A stretch of 64,000 nt of DNA from Ricordea florida (Eukaryota; Cnidaria; Anthozoa; Corallimorpharia; Ricordeidae): the NCBI GenBank assembly GCA_949710005.1, contig OX453277.1:2365001-2429000 (forward strand), given 5' to 3'. Below, piece after piece: positions 1 to 10,834 of this stretch. The notes beneath the pieces are model-generated. The model worked only from the letters and a program-made list of their open reading frames with translations. It had not been told where the DNA came from and searched no databases. Positions within the stretch are counted from its first letter, which is position 1. Each line of letters begins with the position of its first letter. The position numbers and the translations under genes were made by a program.

Positions 1-99
1 TGCTTATAAACGCGTGTAATCACATTCCACACGCGGAAAGCCAATGAATTATCTGATGTACACGCATTCCCAAATCTCTGTTGCTCTTTTTCTCCTTAG

Positions 100-2753
100 A
101 TAAATGCATTAGCCTGAAGTTCCTTAACAAAATTCGTAAACCTATTAAACTGGTGTCCAGTATGAAGCCAGAGGGTTACTTGATAACTGCAGAGACCTTC
201 AAACTGAGGACCATCTTCAAACACCCACGAAAACACCATCACGTCATCTTTTACGCGCGTGACGCCGATGACAGAGACAATGAAGTCTTGCTGAATAACA
301 ATAACGCAATCGCTGTCACGCCAGGAGGATGTGACTTGCCTTTCAGGAGCGTGTTACTGTCACACCACGGGCAAATTGTGAACAAAGGTAAATATGATCA
401 AACGGCAGCAAACAGAGTTTTGTGTTGGGTTGTTTTGCTGTTGAATCCACACCACGTCACAACTAGGATTTCCAGCTGTATTTTGTGAAAATAAGCCTGA
501 CAATGTGTGGTAATGTGTAGATCACACGAGACTCGCGCGAAAAAAAAAAGAAATTGCTATACATTACGCCTTAATGCAGCTTTCCAAGTTCCCATGTGCC
601 CAGTTCAGTCATACCATACTAAGTAGCCTTGATAAGGGAAACATTGCAGTTCTTGCAAATTTTCAATAGTAATGAATGAGCTGGGCAAACATTCTTGTTT
701 TGTTCCAGTATATTAGTGAACATTGCTATTCCAAAGCGGATTTTTCTTTGATCTCTTGGATGCATCTCCTCCCGCTTGGAGCAACAATCTGAGCCATTCC
801 CCCAGCTTCCCGACGGTTTTACCGATTGCACCGTTATTTACTAATACTGTGTAACTAGTTATAACAGCAGCAAGAAGCTCTTAATCGACTTACCAGTCCT
901 TCGGAATTTTCTGTTTTCGCAGAAGTAGAACGTTTGCGCGAGGAAGATGAGTACAACGCGTCCATAGATGCAGCAAGTAAGGCTACCATCGTAGGACAAA
1001 AAGAAAACTTTAATCAATGGACCTCGTTTAGCAGTTGCAGTGCCACTTGTGGAAGAAGCCTCCAGACAAGAACACGCTCGTGCAAACCAGGCAAGATCTG
1101 CAAAGGAAAATCAGTTGAGATTAGAACGTGTATACAAACGCCATGTCCTGGTAAGAAACTGACCAACCTATATTGAGCACTCAACACGTTCAAAATACAA
1201 CTACGACATGTTCCCATGCTTTACCCGCGCTTGGTGATTCCGTTCTGATTGGTTCATTTGTGTGTACACCTTTTATGATTGGTCATAGCAATTTCTTTGG
1301 TTTAGTTTTAAGACTATCAACTGAAACACTGATCCCATTCTTTCTTGATTTTGCAGTGGTAACTTGTGTGAAGACTTACAGCGGAAAGTGCTGTGCTTTG
1401 CCGTTTGTTTATCGAGGTGCTGTCGTAAACCGCTGCCTGGTGGACCCGCAGACACATCATTCTTGGTGCGCCACAACACCCAACTTCGACAAAGAGAAAC
1501 GATGGGGTTACTGTCAGCCGTCAGGTAAACAGGTTATCACACGAGTATCACGGAGGACACATTATTGAATATTACGGACCGTTCGTTATTTTACGAAGAA
1601 GGAGGGGCTGGTGTGATTTTTTTTTTTTGGGGGGGGGGAAGCATGCGAGAAAAACGGCTTTCGAGGGGGCTCATTCCAAAAAAATAGGGAAAGTGGGGGA
1701 TCACCTGAAAATATTTTCGCAATACTTTGAAATAGCAAAATGTTTTAACAAGAGCCCATCAATGAAATCGCTGCTTCGAGAGGTGTGGGGGGGGGGGGGC
1801 ATGTAAAAAAAATTGGCAAGTTGAAGGGGGTCATGCAATTTTTAAATGGTTCTTCCCGATTAACACCAACCCCCCCCCCCCCTTCCCTCGTAAAAAAATG
1901 AACGGTCCCTTATGAGATCCCGTGGAGATACGAGATTGTGAAACATCAGAAGAGAAATTTTGTTTCATGAAACCAACTATGGAATTTTCTTTACGCTGAA
2001 TAGAATTTAGTGGTTTACCAATTGGTCGAAGATCGATAAAAACGCCATTTAGCCCGTAACATCACACAAAACAACAACAACAGTTTTTTTTTTGCCAGAC
2101 TAGGTACACATACACAGTTAAACTCCACGAACAACAACTGAGACTCCCAAGTTTAAATCATTTATCAAGGTTCGTACACTTTTTCAGGCCAAAAGTTCAA
2201 AGACTTTGAAATTTCAAGGACTTTTTAATAAGAACGTATGTGCGCGAGAGTAACGAGAAAGCATTGGAAACGAAAACAAGCGTTTTTACGCATTTTGTGG
2301 GCATTTCGAGAATGTTATACTTTGTTTACCTGAACATTTCTTGTCCCTGACTTTCATTTACTTTAAAACCTGAGCACTAATTTTTTTCGATCTTGTTAGA
2401 AAGACGATCACGTACGAACCCTGATTTCTACATAGTGCAGTGTTTTTGTTTCAGCTTCCAAGCAATCTTACTATTTCCGACACTTTCCAATTTCCGAGAA
2501 CTTATCACCTTGTTTCAAAATTATTCATGTAAAAATATTTGTGGTAGCTGGATGTGTTACTCTGCTCAATGGTAAATAACCTTATCCTTTTTCAGGCCCC
2601 CGAACTGAAAAGATGGCAGCGGTGATACGAAGCTTTCTCCCAGTCCCCCCAAATTCCCTTCAGCCACAAACAGCCCCATGCCCCCAGGGATGCAGGAAAG
2701 TCTGCATGGCTTGGTGTCAACGAAGTTGTTGCACCGCGAATGCAAAAGTTTGA
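100..2753 (+). CDS. TSP1 / fibronectin-II / minicollagen-type cysteine-rich domain protein, 3' part
   Basis: Four exons are readable: 100-387, 923-1150, 1357-1524 and 2596-2753 (stop TGA). All internal junctions are phase 1, typical of shuffled extracellular modules. Exon 1 encodes about 96 residues I do not recognise. Exon 2 carries a thrombospondin type 1 repeat (WTSFSSCSATCG, then RTRSC and TCIQTPCPG). Exon 3 is a fibronectin type II-like fold (CCALPFVYRG ... WCATTPNFD ... WGYC). The last exon has a short Pro-rich stretch, then CPQGCRKVCMAWCQRSCC, which fits the C-x3-C-x3-C-x3-C-x3-CC pattern of minicollagen CRDs that disulfide-crosslink the nematocyst wall. The 5' end, including any signal peptide, lies outside the window. 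The protein is probably secreted; a nematocyst role is inferred from the CRD only. Exons within 1525-2595 could have been missed. Confidence 0.78.
1575..1909. mobile_element. Harbinger-like MITE (TTA target duplication)
   Basis: About 335 bp bounded by inverted ends (GGACCGTTC on the left, GAACGGTCC on the right) and flanked by TTA at 1572-1574 and 1910-1912. The interior holds long G runs on the left and C runs on the right, so the arms pair over about 40 bases. It lies in the intron after the fibronectin-II exon. There is no coding capacity. Confidence 0.6.
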
Positions 2754-3947
2754 AAGCACTTAGTATTCATTAACAGAAACCACGGAGACCTTAAAGTGGT
2801 AGGGCTAAAACGTCTGGCCACATATGCAAGCAAACATTAATGTCATTGTTTCACCACTTATTTTGCCATAAAAAAAAAATCCAAGCCAAAAAGTGGTGGT
2901 GCTATAACCCTACCAGCCCCTCCCCCTCCGCGGTCCTTGATTAATCATACTTGTTTCAATTTGTACAAAAAGGAGAAGGAATTGTACATCAAAGTTAAAA
3001 ACATTTTAGAAACTTTATTTTCTACTCGGAGTATATTTTCGTAAGGGTGAATTTCATCAGTTATTCAGAGAATCACGTGCATATCACGTCAGTTTCCTAG
3101 AGAATCACGTGCATGTCTCGTGGTTAGAATCTCGACTTGCGACATTTATAAAGCGTACACCCTTTACCTTCCATGTACGTTCCATTAAGTAAACTCCACA
3201 GAGACAAATAAACATAAAGTTCTTTTCAAGTTTCTGAACTGCTCCATAAGACGCTGAATTCTCCTGGGATGTTCAGCCCATTATAGAAATTTCTCTCTCG
3301 CTAAAACTTGACTGTCCTTGTCTATAATCACGAGAAGCAAACGTGACGATAATGTACAGCTCGACATGTGAGCTTGGAATGTTTAATATCGCCATTAAAT
3401 GCTAGTGTAATTGCAGTTCATTCAATTTAAATTGATTTGCTATATACACGTACGGAGTCTATATACAGTTCATATCATCTGATCGAGACAATACTCAATA
3501 CTTTCCTTCCGTAGAAGCAAAAGTCAAGAACTATACTCTTCCTTGAATGGTGTTAGAATGATTCAAATCCTACCAAATATGTTCTTAAAATGATTCGAAT
3601 ACTTACTTATATGGTGTTAAAATGATTCAAGATACTTCCTCAAATGGTGTTAGAATGATTCAATGTACTTACTTGTGTAGTATAAAATTGGTTCAAATCC
3701 TTCCTAATATGGTGTTAAAATGATTCAATTTGCTTGATTTGATCATTTTGGCAATTCCGGTTACCTGTTTGCTTGACAATTTAGAAATATTGTCAGGAGA
3801 AGTACACGAATCACTAGAAAGAGTCAGGGTTGATTCAATATAGGCCTCCACTAGTGATATTTAAGTCCATGTAACTTCCATTATTGGCGTAAGGTAGTAC
3901 TTTGACAGTCCACATATAAACCGGTTTGACTTGATTCTGTTCCTGAT
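2754..3947. other. gene-free interval between convergent genes
   Basis: This stretch separates the stop of the TSP1/FNII gene (+) from the stop of the acyl-CoA dehydrogenase (-), so it should hold both 3' ends. An AATAAA lies near 3206 and could end the plus-strand transcript. A minisatellite occupies 3540-3735. I see no coding exon. Confidence 0.6.
3540..3735. repeat. minisatellite, about 45-bp units
   Basis: Five or so degenerate copies of a unit containing ATGGTGTTARAATGATTCAA, separated by ACTTCCT-like spacers. Confidence 0.75.
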
Positions 3948-6345
3948 CTATAACCGGTTCTGGAATTCTGGATGTCCTTTCATGACTAGCGCCAGGTCGC
4001 ACATGGTACTTTTGTCATTGTACGCGTCCTGGTCGAGGTGCGTGAGCACTGGGGTTAAGTCCTGACGACACCATCTGGAAATTAACACGTTTAAAATTTT
4101 AATTTTAAAATTTTTACTTTTCTTGATTTCTTTCTCGAAAAAGGCCACCGTCGTCAATTCAAGCAGAATATAGGAAATTACGACGAAGAACGCTTTTTCC
4201 TATGTTAAAAACTGAAGTCAACATACGCACCGCTCTGCGCAGATATATTTCAAAAATTATTACCCCCCTCCCAGTCCTACCCATCACCTACCCCCCCAAC
4301 CCCCTACCCCCTAGGACAACAACCTTAGAATCCCGGCAACCCCCTGTCGGCTTCAATGGCCACAACGGGAACCGTTGTCGAGATTACTACTAATAAACAG
4401 CAAACATTCGGATCATCTCCAGTGTAATATAATTTACTCACTTTCTTTGTGAATTAGGGTTACGTGCATTGCTAAGAATGCTTTGTGTCCTTTGTTTTGC
4501 GTCAGTTGTGTGAATAAATTATATTGCACTGGAGATGAGCCAAACATTCCAACTTACCTCTTGGCAACTTCAATATCCTGTTCATTTGCTTCTTTCCACG
4601 ACGCATGCTCCAACAGCAGCAATGCTGTGTTTAGAAATAAAATTAAATAAGGCGATTCGTGGACGGTAACAATATGAAACGAAATTTGTGGCAACGGGGC
4701 AAACGGAGAAAAGCACAGGGAGAAAACAGAGGGTATGTAAAATAACACAAAGTACGTACCTATGTATATCCTTGCAAGGCTTATTGCCAGGTCCCGCGCG
4801 GGCAACGAGTCCGAAAGGAGCTGGTAATTTTTTGGAGACAACAGCTAATTCAGAGAGAAGCTCACGTGATCACATACCGTCTGCAGGGAGGGCTGAGATG
4901 AACAAGCTGTTGATAGTTTATCTGTAACACTGGCATGAAATGACTAGAGAACCTGCGGTACAGAAAAGACAAAATATAATGACAAAATTGCTTAGTCAAA
5001 AGGTGACGGTAGACGAAAACGTCACATCACATATAACTTGGCTCTATCATAAGTCTTTCGCGATTATTCAATCTCGTCCACGTCCTACAAATGTGAAGTA
5101 CTCTAAAAAGAAATTGGTACGAGCGGTTTCAGAGTGAAAGTAGAATGAAAGATTCTCTGTTACATACTTACGCTGTCATCAAAGCCTCAAATTTGGTGAT
5201 TTCATGTCGTCGTTATGCAGAGGACCGCTAATGTACTTGCTAAAATCCGTGCTGCACGTGCAGCACGATTATTTATATTCTTTTAACCAATGATATGATT
5301 GTTTTGTAGGGTTGTCGTAGTCGTAGCCGTCGTCGTTTCTTAAACTCCCAAATGAAAACAACTACGGGCTAAACTACACAGTTGTAAATGGTTTGTTTGT
5401 CGAGTTCGATCGTTCAGGTGTAAGTAGTTCCAAAGAGAACTACTGATGATGATGTTAACTGACGTTTTGACAAACTGAGCGGAAGTCATCATTAAAGCCA
5501 AGTGCTTCACGTGTCGTCCGGTGTTTCGTCCTAGACTGTCACTCCACAAAACGAGCACTGTGATTGGTTGATTCTTGGTCACGTGCCCCTGATCAAATTT
5601 AAATGTATCCCGACCGGGATACAATTGCGCAGTTGTTGCCCACGCGCCAGTTGTGCCGTCTTTGTTTGTTTGTTTTTGCTATATTTTGTTAAAGGAAAAG
5701 TCTAAATATATAACAAAGCAATTAAGGTATGGTCCCTCGAGAAACTAGTTAGTTTTGTTTTCCCTCGAGTTCTGATGTTTCCCTCGACGAACATCAGGAC
5801 TCTCGGGAGAACAAAACTAACTGTTTCCCTCGGGACCATACATTAAGTGTATAATGTTACACCTTCCAAACAATAGGCCCAATTATTGGTTCGACATTTC
5901 AATTTATTCTTCCTATTTGTAACCAGTGCCGAGTCTAACAAGACACAACTTTTAAAGTACGTTTAAGCCTAAGCAAGGTTATAATGAGTTATTCGTCTTT
6001 TTTGTAGCCTGCCAGGAGCCTGAGCCTGCGTAGCAGTCTTTTCCGTTTCCTCTAGAGCCAAGAGGAAGTCGCGCGAAGGTATGAGGCGAGAGCAAACAGT
6101 TAGGAAAGGGGGGGAGGGGTGGGGAGACTGTGCCCCGAACCCTCGCGCGACTTCCGCTTGCCTGAAAGGAAACGGAAAAGAACTGCTACGCAGGTTACTT
6201 TCTAACAAAACAAACCGGCATATTTTGACGACTTACACAGAGCAAGAGCAACTAAAACTCGTCTCACCTCTCCTTGACTTTTAAACACTGCACGAAGCAC
6301 ATCCAAAGAGAGAACATTTGTTGTTCCTTCCCAGATGGGTAGAAC
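3948..6345 (-). CDS. acyl-CoA dehydrogenase, C-terminal exons only
   Basis: Minus-strand exons read in order: 6345-6268 (phase 0 to 0) carries PIWEGTTNVLSLDVLRAV, the diagnostic acyl-CoA dehydrogenase motif near the FAD/substrate site; 4844-4760 carries SLPARDLAISLARIYI; 4624-4558 carries LLLLEHASWKEANEQDIEVA; 4074-3948 carries WCRQDLTPVLTHLDQDAYND and the stop TAG. The last three exons join in phase. The family uses FAD to oxidise acyl-CoA thioesters; the tail resembles the longer AidB/ACDH-11-like branch rather than short MCAD-type enzymes. About 70-80 residues expected between the first two exons were not located, nor any exon upstream of 6345. It may be a 3' fragment, a pseudogene, or a gene with exons I missed. 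The 4844 acceptor could instead be at 4820. Confidence 0.75.
4410..4540. mobile_element. short TIR element with 9-bp target duplication
   Basis: 131 bp with inverted ends (ATCATCTCCAGTG... and ...CACTGGAGATGA; the arms pair over about 26 bases). The direct repeat CAAACATTC flanks it at 4401-4409 and 4541-4549. A 9-bp duplication suggests a Mutator-like origin. It sits in an intron of the acyl-CoA dehydrogenase. Confidence 0.6.
5727..5841. mobile_element. foldback element, near-perfect hairpin
   Basis: 115 bp starting GTATGGTCCC and ending GGGACCATAC, with arms of about 50 bases. ATTAAG flanks both sides (5721-5726, 5842-5847). Confidence 0.65.
6023..6195. mobile_element. foldback element, AGCCTGCGTAGCAG family
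   Basis: Left arm AGCCTGCGTAGCAG followed by TTTTCCGTTTCC and a CGCGCGA stretch; the right arm is the reverse complement, ending CTGCTACGCAGG. The loop is G-rich. Confidence 0.65.
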
Positions 6346-6659
6346 CTAAAACCAAGATGGAATTGAACTCTTCAAAAGCAATACCTTCCAACACTAGGAA
6401 GGCAATTATTAAATAGCCCATTTCCGAGTTGCTGTATACCTCAATTTCAAAGCGAGTCTTGGCGCACAACCATTCAAATGGAAATTAGTTGCGTATCAGT
6501 ATGCAAATCAAACTCATTTCCCTATCAGTTGTTAAGCACCAAGACTCACTTCATAACAGATTCAAACAGCAACTCGCAAACGACCCATTGCATAATAGAC
6601 GGCGAGAAGTCCATTCTTTTTGTCCCTCTGCGCAGACGTAAAGCTAAAGCTTGACGGAA

Positions 6660-7870
6660 GCTAAACACATTTTTAGACTATGTATGTTCGCGGATTCTTT
6701 TCACACTTGGATGGTCTGCATCAGCGGTGGTATTGAGAGCTATCCCTGTACTGTCACCTATTCTAGCAAAGTAACTGGCAATAAGCTCGGACACTTCATG
6801 CTGGTCTTGGACAATTTCATCTCCCTCCTTTAAGTGAATTGAAGTTTCTCCACAACCTTTATCTCTCAGAAATGGCGTGAATGTTTTGAAGAAGGTGCGT
6901 GGGTTTTTCCCAAGATCATCAGATCTCTCTTTCCAATATTGCCTTATGGCTTTTTTTCTAATAATGATAGTTGCAATATTGCGCCACTTCTTCCGCAATT
7001 GGTCGCTTTCATCAGTTTGTAGCTTCTTATGACACTTCGCGTACTTTCTCCTTTTCCTGACAGCTTCCTTCCATTCTCTGGTGATATAAGGGGCGTCCCT
7101 TTCCCTGACTCTTAGTTTCTTGATCGTTGTTGTATGCCTATCCAAAACTTCGGTAAGCGCGTTGAGCCACCGATTATACTGTTCCTGCGTACTCTAATAA
7201 TTATCAAGCTCCAGCGTACGCATCCGACTACAAACGTCTGCTCTCAGCGCATCAAGGTCGAAATGTTTAATACTTCGGAAAGATATGACTTTTGCTGGAT
7301 AATGCTTCACGTTCGGTTTCGGGTGATCAATGACAACTGACTGATCAAGCACCTCTGGTATGTGTGTAAGAACAACATCAAGCAGTCCCTTTTTTCATTT
7401 CGGTTCTTTGATCAGACATTCAAACTGCAAGATATCATCAAGATCCAACAATACTTTTCCCTTTACACTTATCGGCTGTAGTCTGTCCAGATTGAGGTCA
7501 CAAAGAGTAACGACGCTTTGCCTTTGTGAGCAAGCCCAAAGCTGCAGGCTGTTTATTTCCTATTCGATGTTTGTCAGGTACTAAAAGTATCACTTCTAGG
7601 AGGTCTGTAAATGCAAAGTACCACGCAGTTACAACCGCTTAGTTTAATGTCGAGTGCGATCACTTCAACAGTTGACTGCAATCCCTTCCTTGACATATAC
7701 TAGGACCCCACCCCTCCTTTCTTCCTTTCGTTCCGTTAAAGTGTGTAATTACTCAGTCTAAATTGGTTGTTGGTGTAGGTGGAATCAATTTTTGTTTCCG
7801 TAAGTATTAAGACACTAGTTTTCATTTTCTCGTTGATTAGCTTAAGTTCATCGACTTTATTTTGAAGACT
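6660..7870 (-). mobile_element. decayed non-LTR retrotransposon, endonuclease to linker
   Basis: Reading the minus strand from 7870 gives INSLQNKVDELKLINEKMK and then SVLILTETKIDSTYTNNQF, the usual opening of an AP-type LINE endonuclease. Between about 7600 and 7140, pieces such as IPEVLDQSVVIDH and QYNRWLNALTEVLDRH continue it in shifted frames. The block 7145-6678 (YITREWKEAVRKRRKYAK, RTFFKTFTPFLRDKG) is the linker before reverse transcriptase in CR1/L2-like elements. Frames are broken and the RT is absent, so it is inactive. Confidence 0.75.
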
Positions 7871-8365
7871 GTTAATGGTCAATGTACGAGTATATCTTGA
7901 CTGTGATGGTGTTGTCGGAGAAGAGACATATCCTCAAGTGTGTCATGTGCTGACTGTACACCATCGAACAACACAGTTTCAACGCTGTTAAAAGAGCCAT
8001 TTAGGGTATTGAACTTTGCATGGGTAGTTTGGGAGCATATCCAGGAGACACATCTGAGTACACGGTACATACCATCCCTGACTGTTGATACTCATGTACT
8101 GAAGGAACCGATTACTTGGAGCCTCCATATGTGCTGTACCCTTGAATCAACACTTTCCCGTAAAGAATGATTTTTAGAACAGGCTTTCCCGCGAAAATAC
8201 ATTCTTTGTTTGTTTGTTTCCGAGGACTTCTGCATATTGCCGTAATGAGAAAACTTCAGAACACAAAAGCGAATATGTAAATGAACATAACTGAACTGCG
8301 CTCTGATTGGTTGATTGGTTATTACGCATTAGGGGGTGGCAAATGTTCCACGAAACTATTTCTAG

Positions 8366-8560
8366 AAGTGAATATATAAGAAAGACCATTTATTTGAACT
8401 GCGGAGTAATATGTATTGACATTGATTGATCATCCCAGTTATGCACACAACTTAAGCAGCTGTGAAATTCAAGCCTGAAAAAAACTCAGGCCTGAACGGG
8501 ATTCGAACCCATGACCTCCGCGATACCAGTGCAGTGCTCTACCAACTGAGCTATCAAGCC
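8366..8560 (-). mobile_element. tRNA-derived SINE
   Basis: The minus strand starts at 8560 with a tRNA-like head containing an A box (TAGCTCAGTTGG) and a B box (GGTTCGAATCC), then an unrelated tail down to 8366. The anticodon loop reads CTGGTAT (GGT, Thr-like), but the anticodon stem is damaged. A second copy of the tail with a scrap of B box lies at 8620-8740, giving a partial tandem duplication. Confidence 0.8.
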
Positions 8561-8759
8561 ACCTGGGAGCTGGTCATGTTGTGAGTTCGTAATATACCCG
8601 TAGATGGAGAAGAATGCAAGTGAATATATATGAAAGACCATATATTTGAACTGCTGAGTAATATGTAATGACATTGATTGATCATCGCAGTTATGTACAC
8701 AACTTAAGCAGCTGGGAAATTAAAGGGATTCGAACCCTATTTCTATAAATAACTTTTGA

Positions 8760-8960
8760 TCAGAAAGGGTTGACTCCAAGGGCTTGTAAGGAGATGGACG
8801 CTCATAGTAATCGGCTTCCATGTACAGTTAAGCCCGCATACTAGAAGTGTAGATTCTTTTCACACTCCTTGCATTGTACCCAACGATGATTGCGAGCAAT
8901 GGTCCTCTCACAAACGTAGCATTTAGGTTTTCTTACGTTAGCTTTTGATACGGGCCCTGG
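8760..8960 (-). mobile_element. LINE-derived PHD-finger fragment
   Basis: The minus strand encodes KPKCYVCERTIARNHRWVQC then KECEKNLHF followed by a stop. The C-x2-C ... NHRWVQC-x2-C spacing is the PHD-like finger found at the 5' end of many cnidarian CR1-type LINE ORFs. It probably belongs to the same element as 6660-7870, now split by the SINE. Confidence 0.55.
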
Positions 8961-9089
8961 TTTGGTTGCGATGTCGCCGCCTTGAAGTGTAAGATGTCGG
9001 GATGCGCTGGAGCTCGAGTAGTAGCGGCTCCAACTTTTCCCTTTTTGAGTTTCCTGTGATAGAATCGTGATTTAAGAAAAAAAAATTTC

Positions 9090-9275
9090 TCGGCCCAAGG
9101 GTATGCAAGGGTATACAGAGGTATACAAGGGTATAGATAACAGTTTACAAGAGTATAATAGGGTATACAAGAGTATATAAGTGTATTCAAGTGTGCACAA
9201 GTATATACAAGGTTATACAAGGGTATACGAGAGTATACGAAGGTTCACAAAGGTATACAAGGGTATACAGGGGGA
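9090..9275. repeat. minisatellite, about 10-11-bp units
   Basis: Many diverged copies of AAGGGTATAC / AAGAGTATAC in tandem. Confidence 0.8.
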
Positions 9276-10834
9276 AACATATAGTTTGCGTCATAAAAAG
9301 CGCTACGTACGGGGTTGTATTCACGAGGAGAAAGAACGCAAGCTACGAAGTATGCATTAGGATTACGGGATAGGAACAAATAAGGCATAGCAGAAGAAAG
9401 AAAGTTATAATGAAATGCCACAAATACAATTTTGGACATTAATTACAATTAACATTAAATATTCAAAAAGATCGTCTGACACTCAAAACATAGTCACATT
9501 TGTTTTTTAAAAAACTTATTAAAATACTTCAACAATGTCATTTTGTAAAAATATATTCTCTTTTGAGGCACTGCCTCCGTTTAAATGAATGTGAATTAAG
9601 AGTTCAGCTATTCAAAAACCAGAAACTAATTATGGCCAAAACGTGATCTTTTTAACCAAGCAAAACACAGTCGTGTCCATTTCAGATGAACTTGAACGTC
9701 AAAACAATCCACATTTTCAAGTAGTTCATCCTAAACTATGATTCCATTCCGAATATCCTCAAGCTTCGGGTCCTTCTCCAGGTACCGGCACAGATGACGT
9801 AAAACTACTAAATAATTTACACACAATGGTCATTAGTGCCGGTACCTGGGGAAGGAGACCAAGCTTCGTAGCAAAGACCAGGAAATCAATCCTGCATCCT
9901 TAATTTCTCCTTCTAATTCGTCACGTTTTAGATGCTACATCAAACACCTAATAGCTGCGTTACATAAAATACTTAACAGCTCGAATTTCAACAGATACTC
10001 CACTAGGTATTATAATCTCAACTATCTTTCCCGTTTTAAGATTTGATATAGGTGATGATCAGTTACTGTTTGACATATTCCATCAAGCTTTTTTAAACCA
10101 ACAAATGAACACGAAGACAACAACCACTACTCAGAGCTAAAATCAAGACGGACGACCAAAATTTCTAATTGTGCAAAGTTTATCTTGCACTAAACATCAA
10201 GTTGGACCAAGAACGTCACAGTATCAGACACATCTACACGTAGCTTGTGTGTCCTCCTGAAAACCAAAAGAAGAGGAAGTAAAAAATCTGTTCAGAAAAG
10301 TGCTGAGAGACAAATAAAACTACAAAGTGCTTAAAACTATGATTATAGTAAAGTGATTCTTCATATTAACAACCGCCAAATCGACCCATGTCATCCCAGA
10401 AATCTTATTTCCCCCTAAACAAGTTGACATCTCAATTCCAGACCACAAACCAAACTTGAACATCTATCTTAATTACCCGAGATTTGTATAAGTAATCAAA
10501 GAGAATTTTTCAGATACTGAAAAAATTGCACGAGCCAGCAGAGCGAGTGCAATATGTTGTTCACGAGTGCTTATTGATAAAAATTGCACTGAAAAGCATT
10601 TGATTACTAGTTAATAATAAACATCCAAAAGTGTAATTTCAAATTTCTGTACTCAATTTCATCTTTCTGCACTGTTTGGGATTAATTGACATGCTCTCAG
10701 CCAATGAGCGAGTTGAAATTTTGGATGCATATTATTTATCAAACAACAATGTGAAACAAAAACTGATGGCAAGCAGTAATCCACAAACTTTGAACTTTAT
10801 CAAAACCCTGTACCAAACCTCATACTAACAAGTT
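9276..10834. other. gene-free interval downstream of the PxW gene
   Basis: AT-rich; probably includes the 3' UTR of the minus-strand gene that stops at 10835. An inverted repeat pairs 9761-9791 with 9836-9866 (AAGCTT...CAGGTACCGGCAC). Around 10510-10600 is a short repeat rich in GAGTGCAA and its complement, also seen near 33140-33250. No exon recognised. Confidence 0.5.

Noticed and set aside
5155-5225. Missing acyl-CoA dehydrogenase linker exon (frame HEITKFEALMTA before a GTAAGT)
   Set aside because: An in-frame stop lies just upstream with no AG acceptor after it.
8487-8560. Functional tRNA-Thr gene on the minus strand
   Set aside because: A and B boxes are present, but the anticodon stem has mismatches and the sequence runs directly into a SINE tail that is duplicated next to it.
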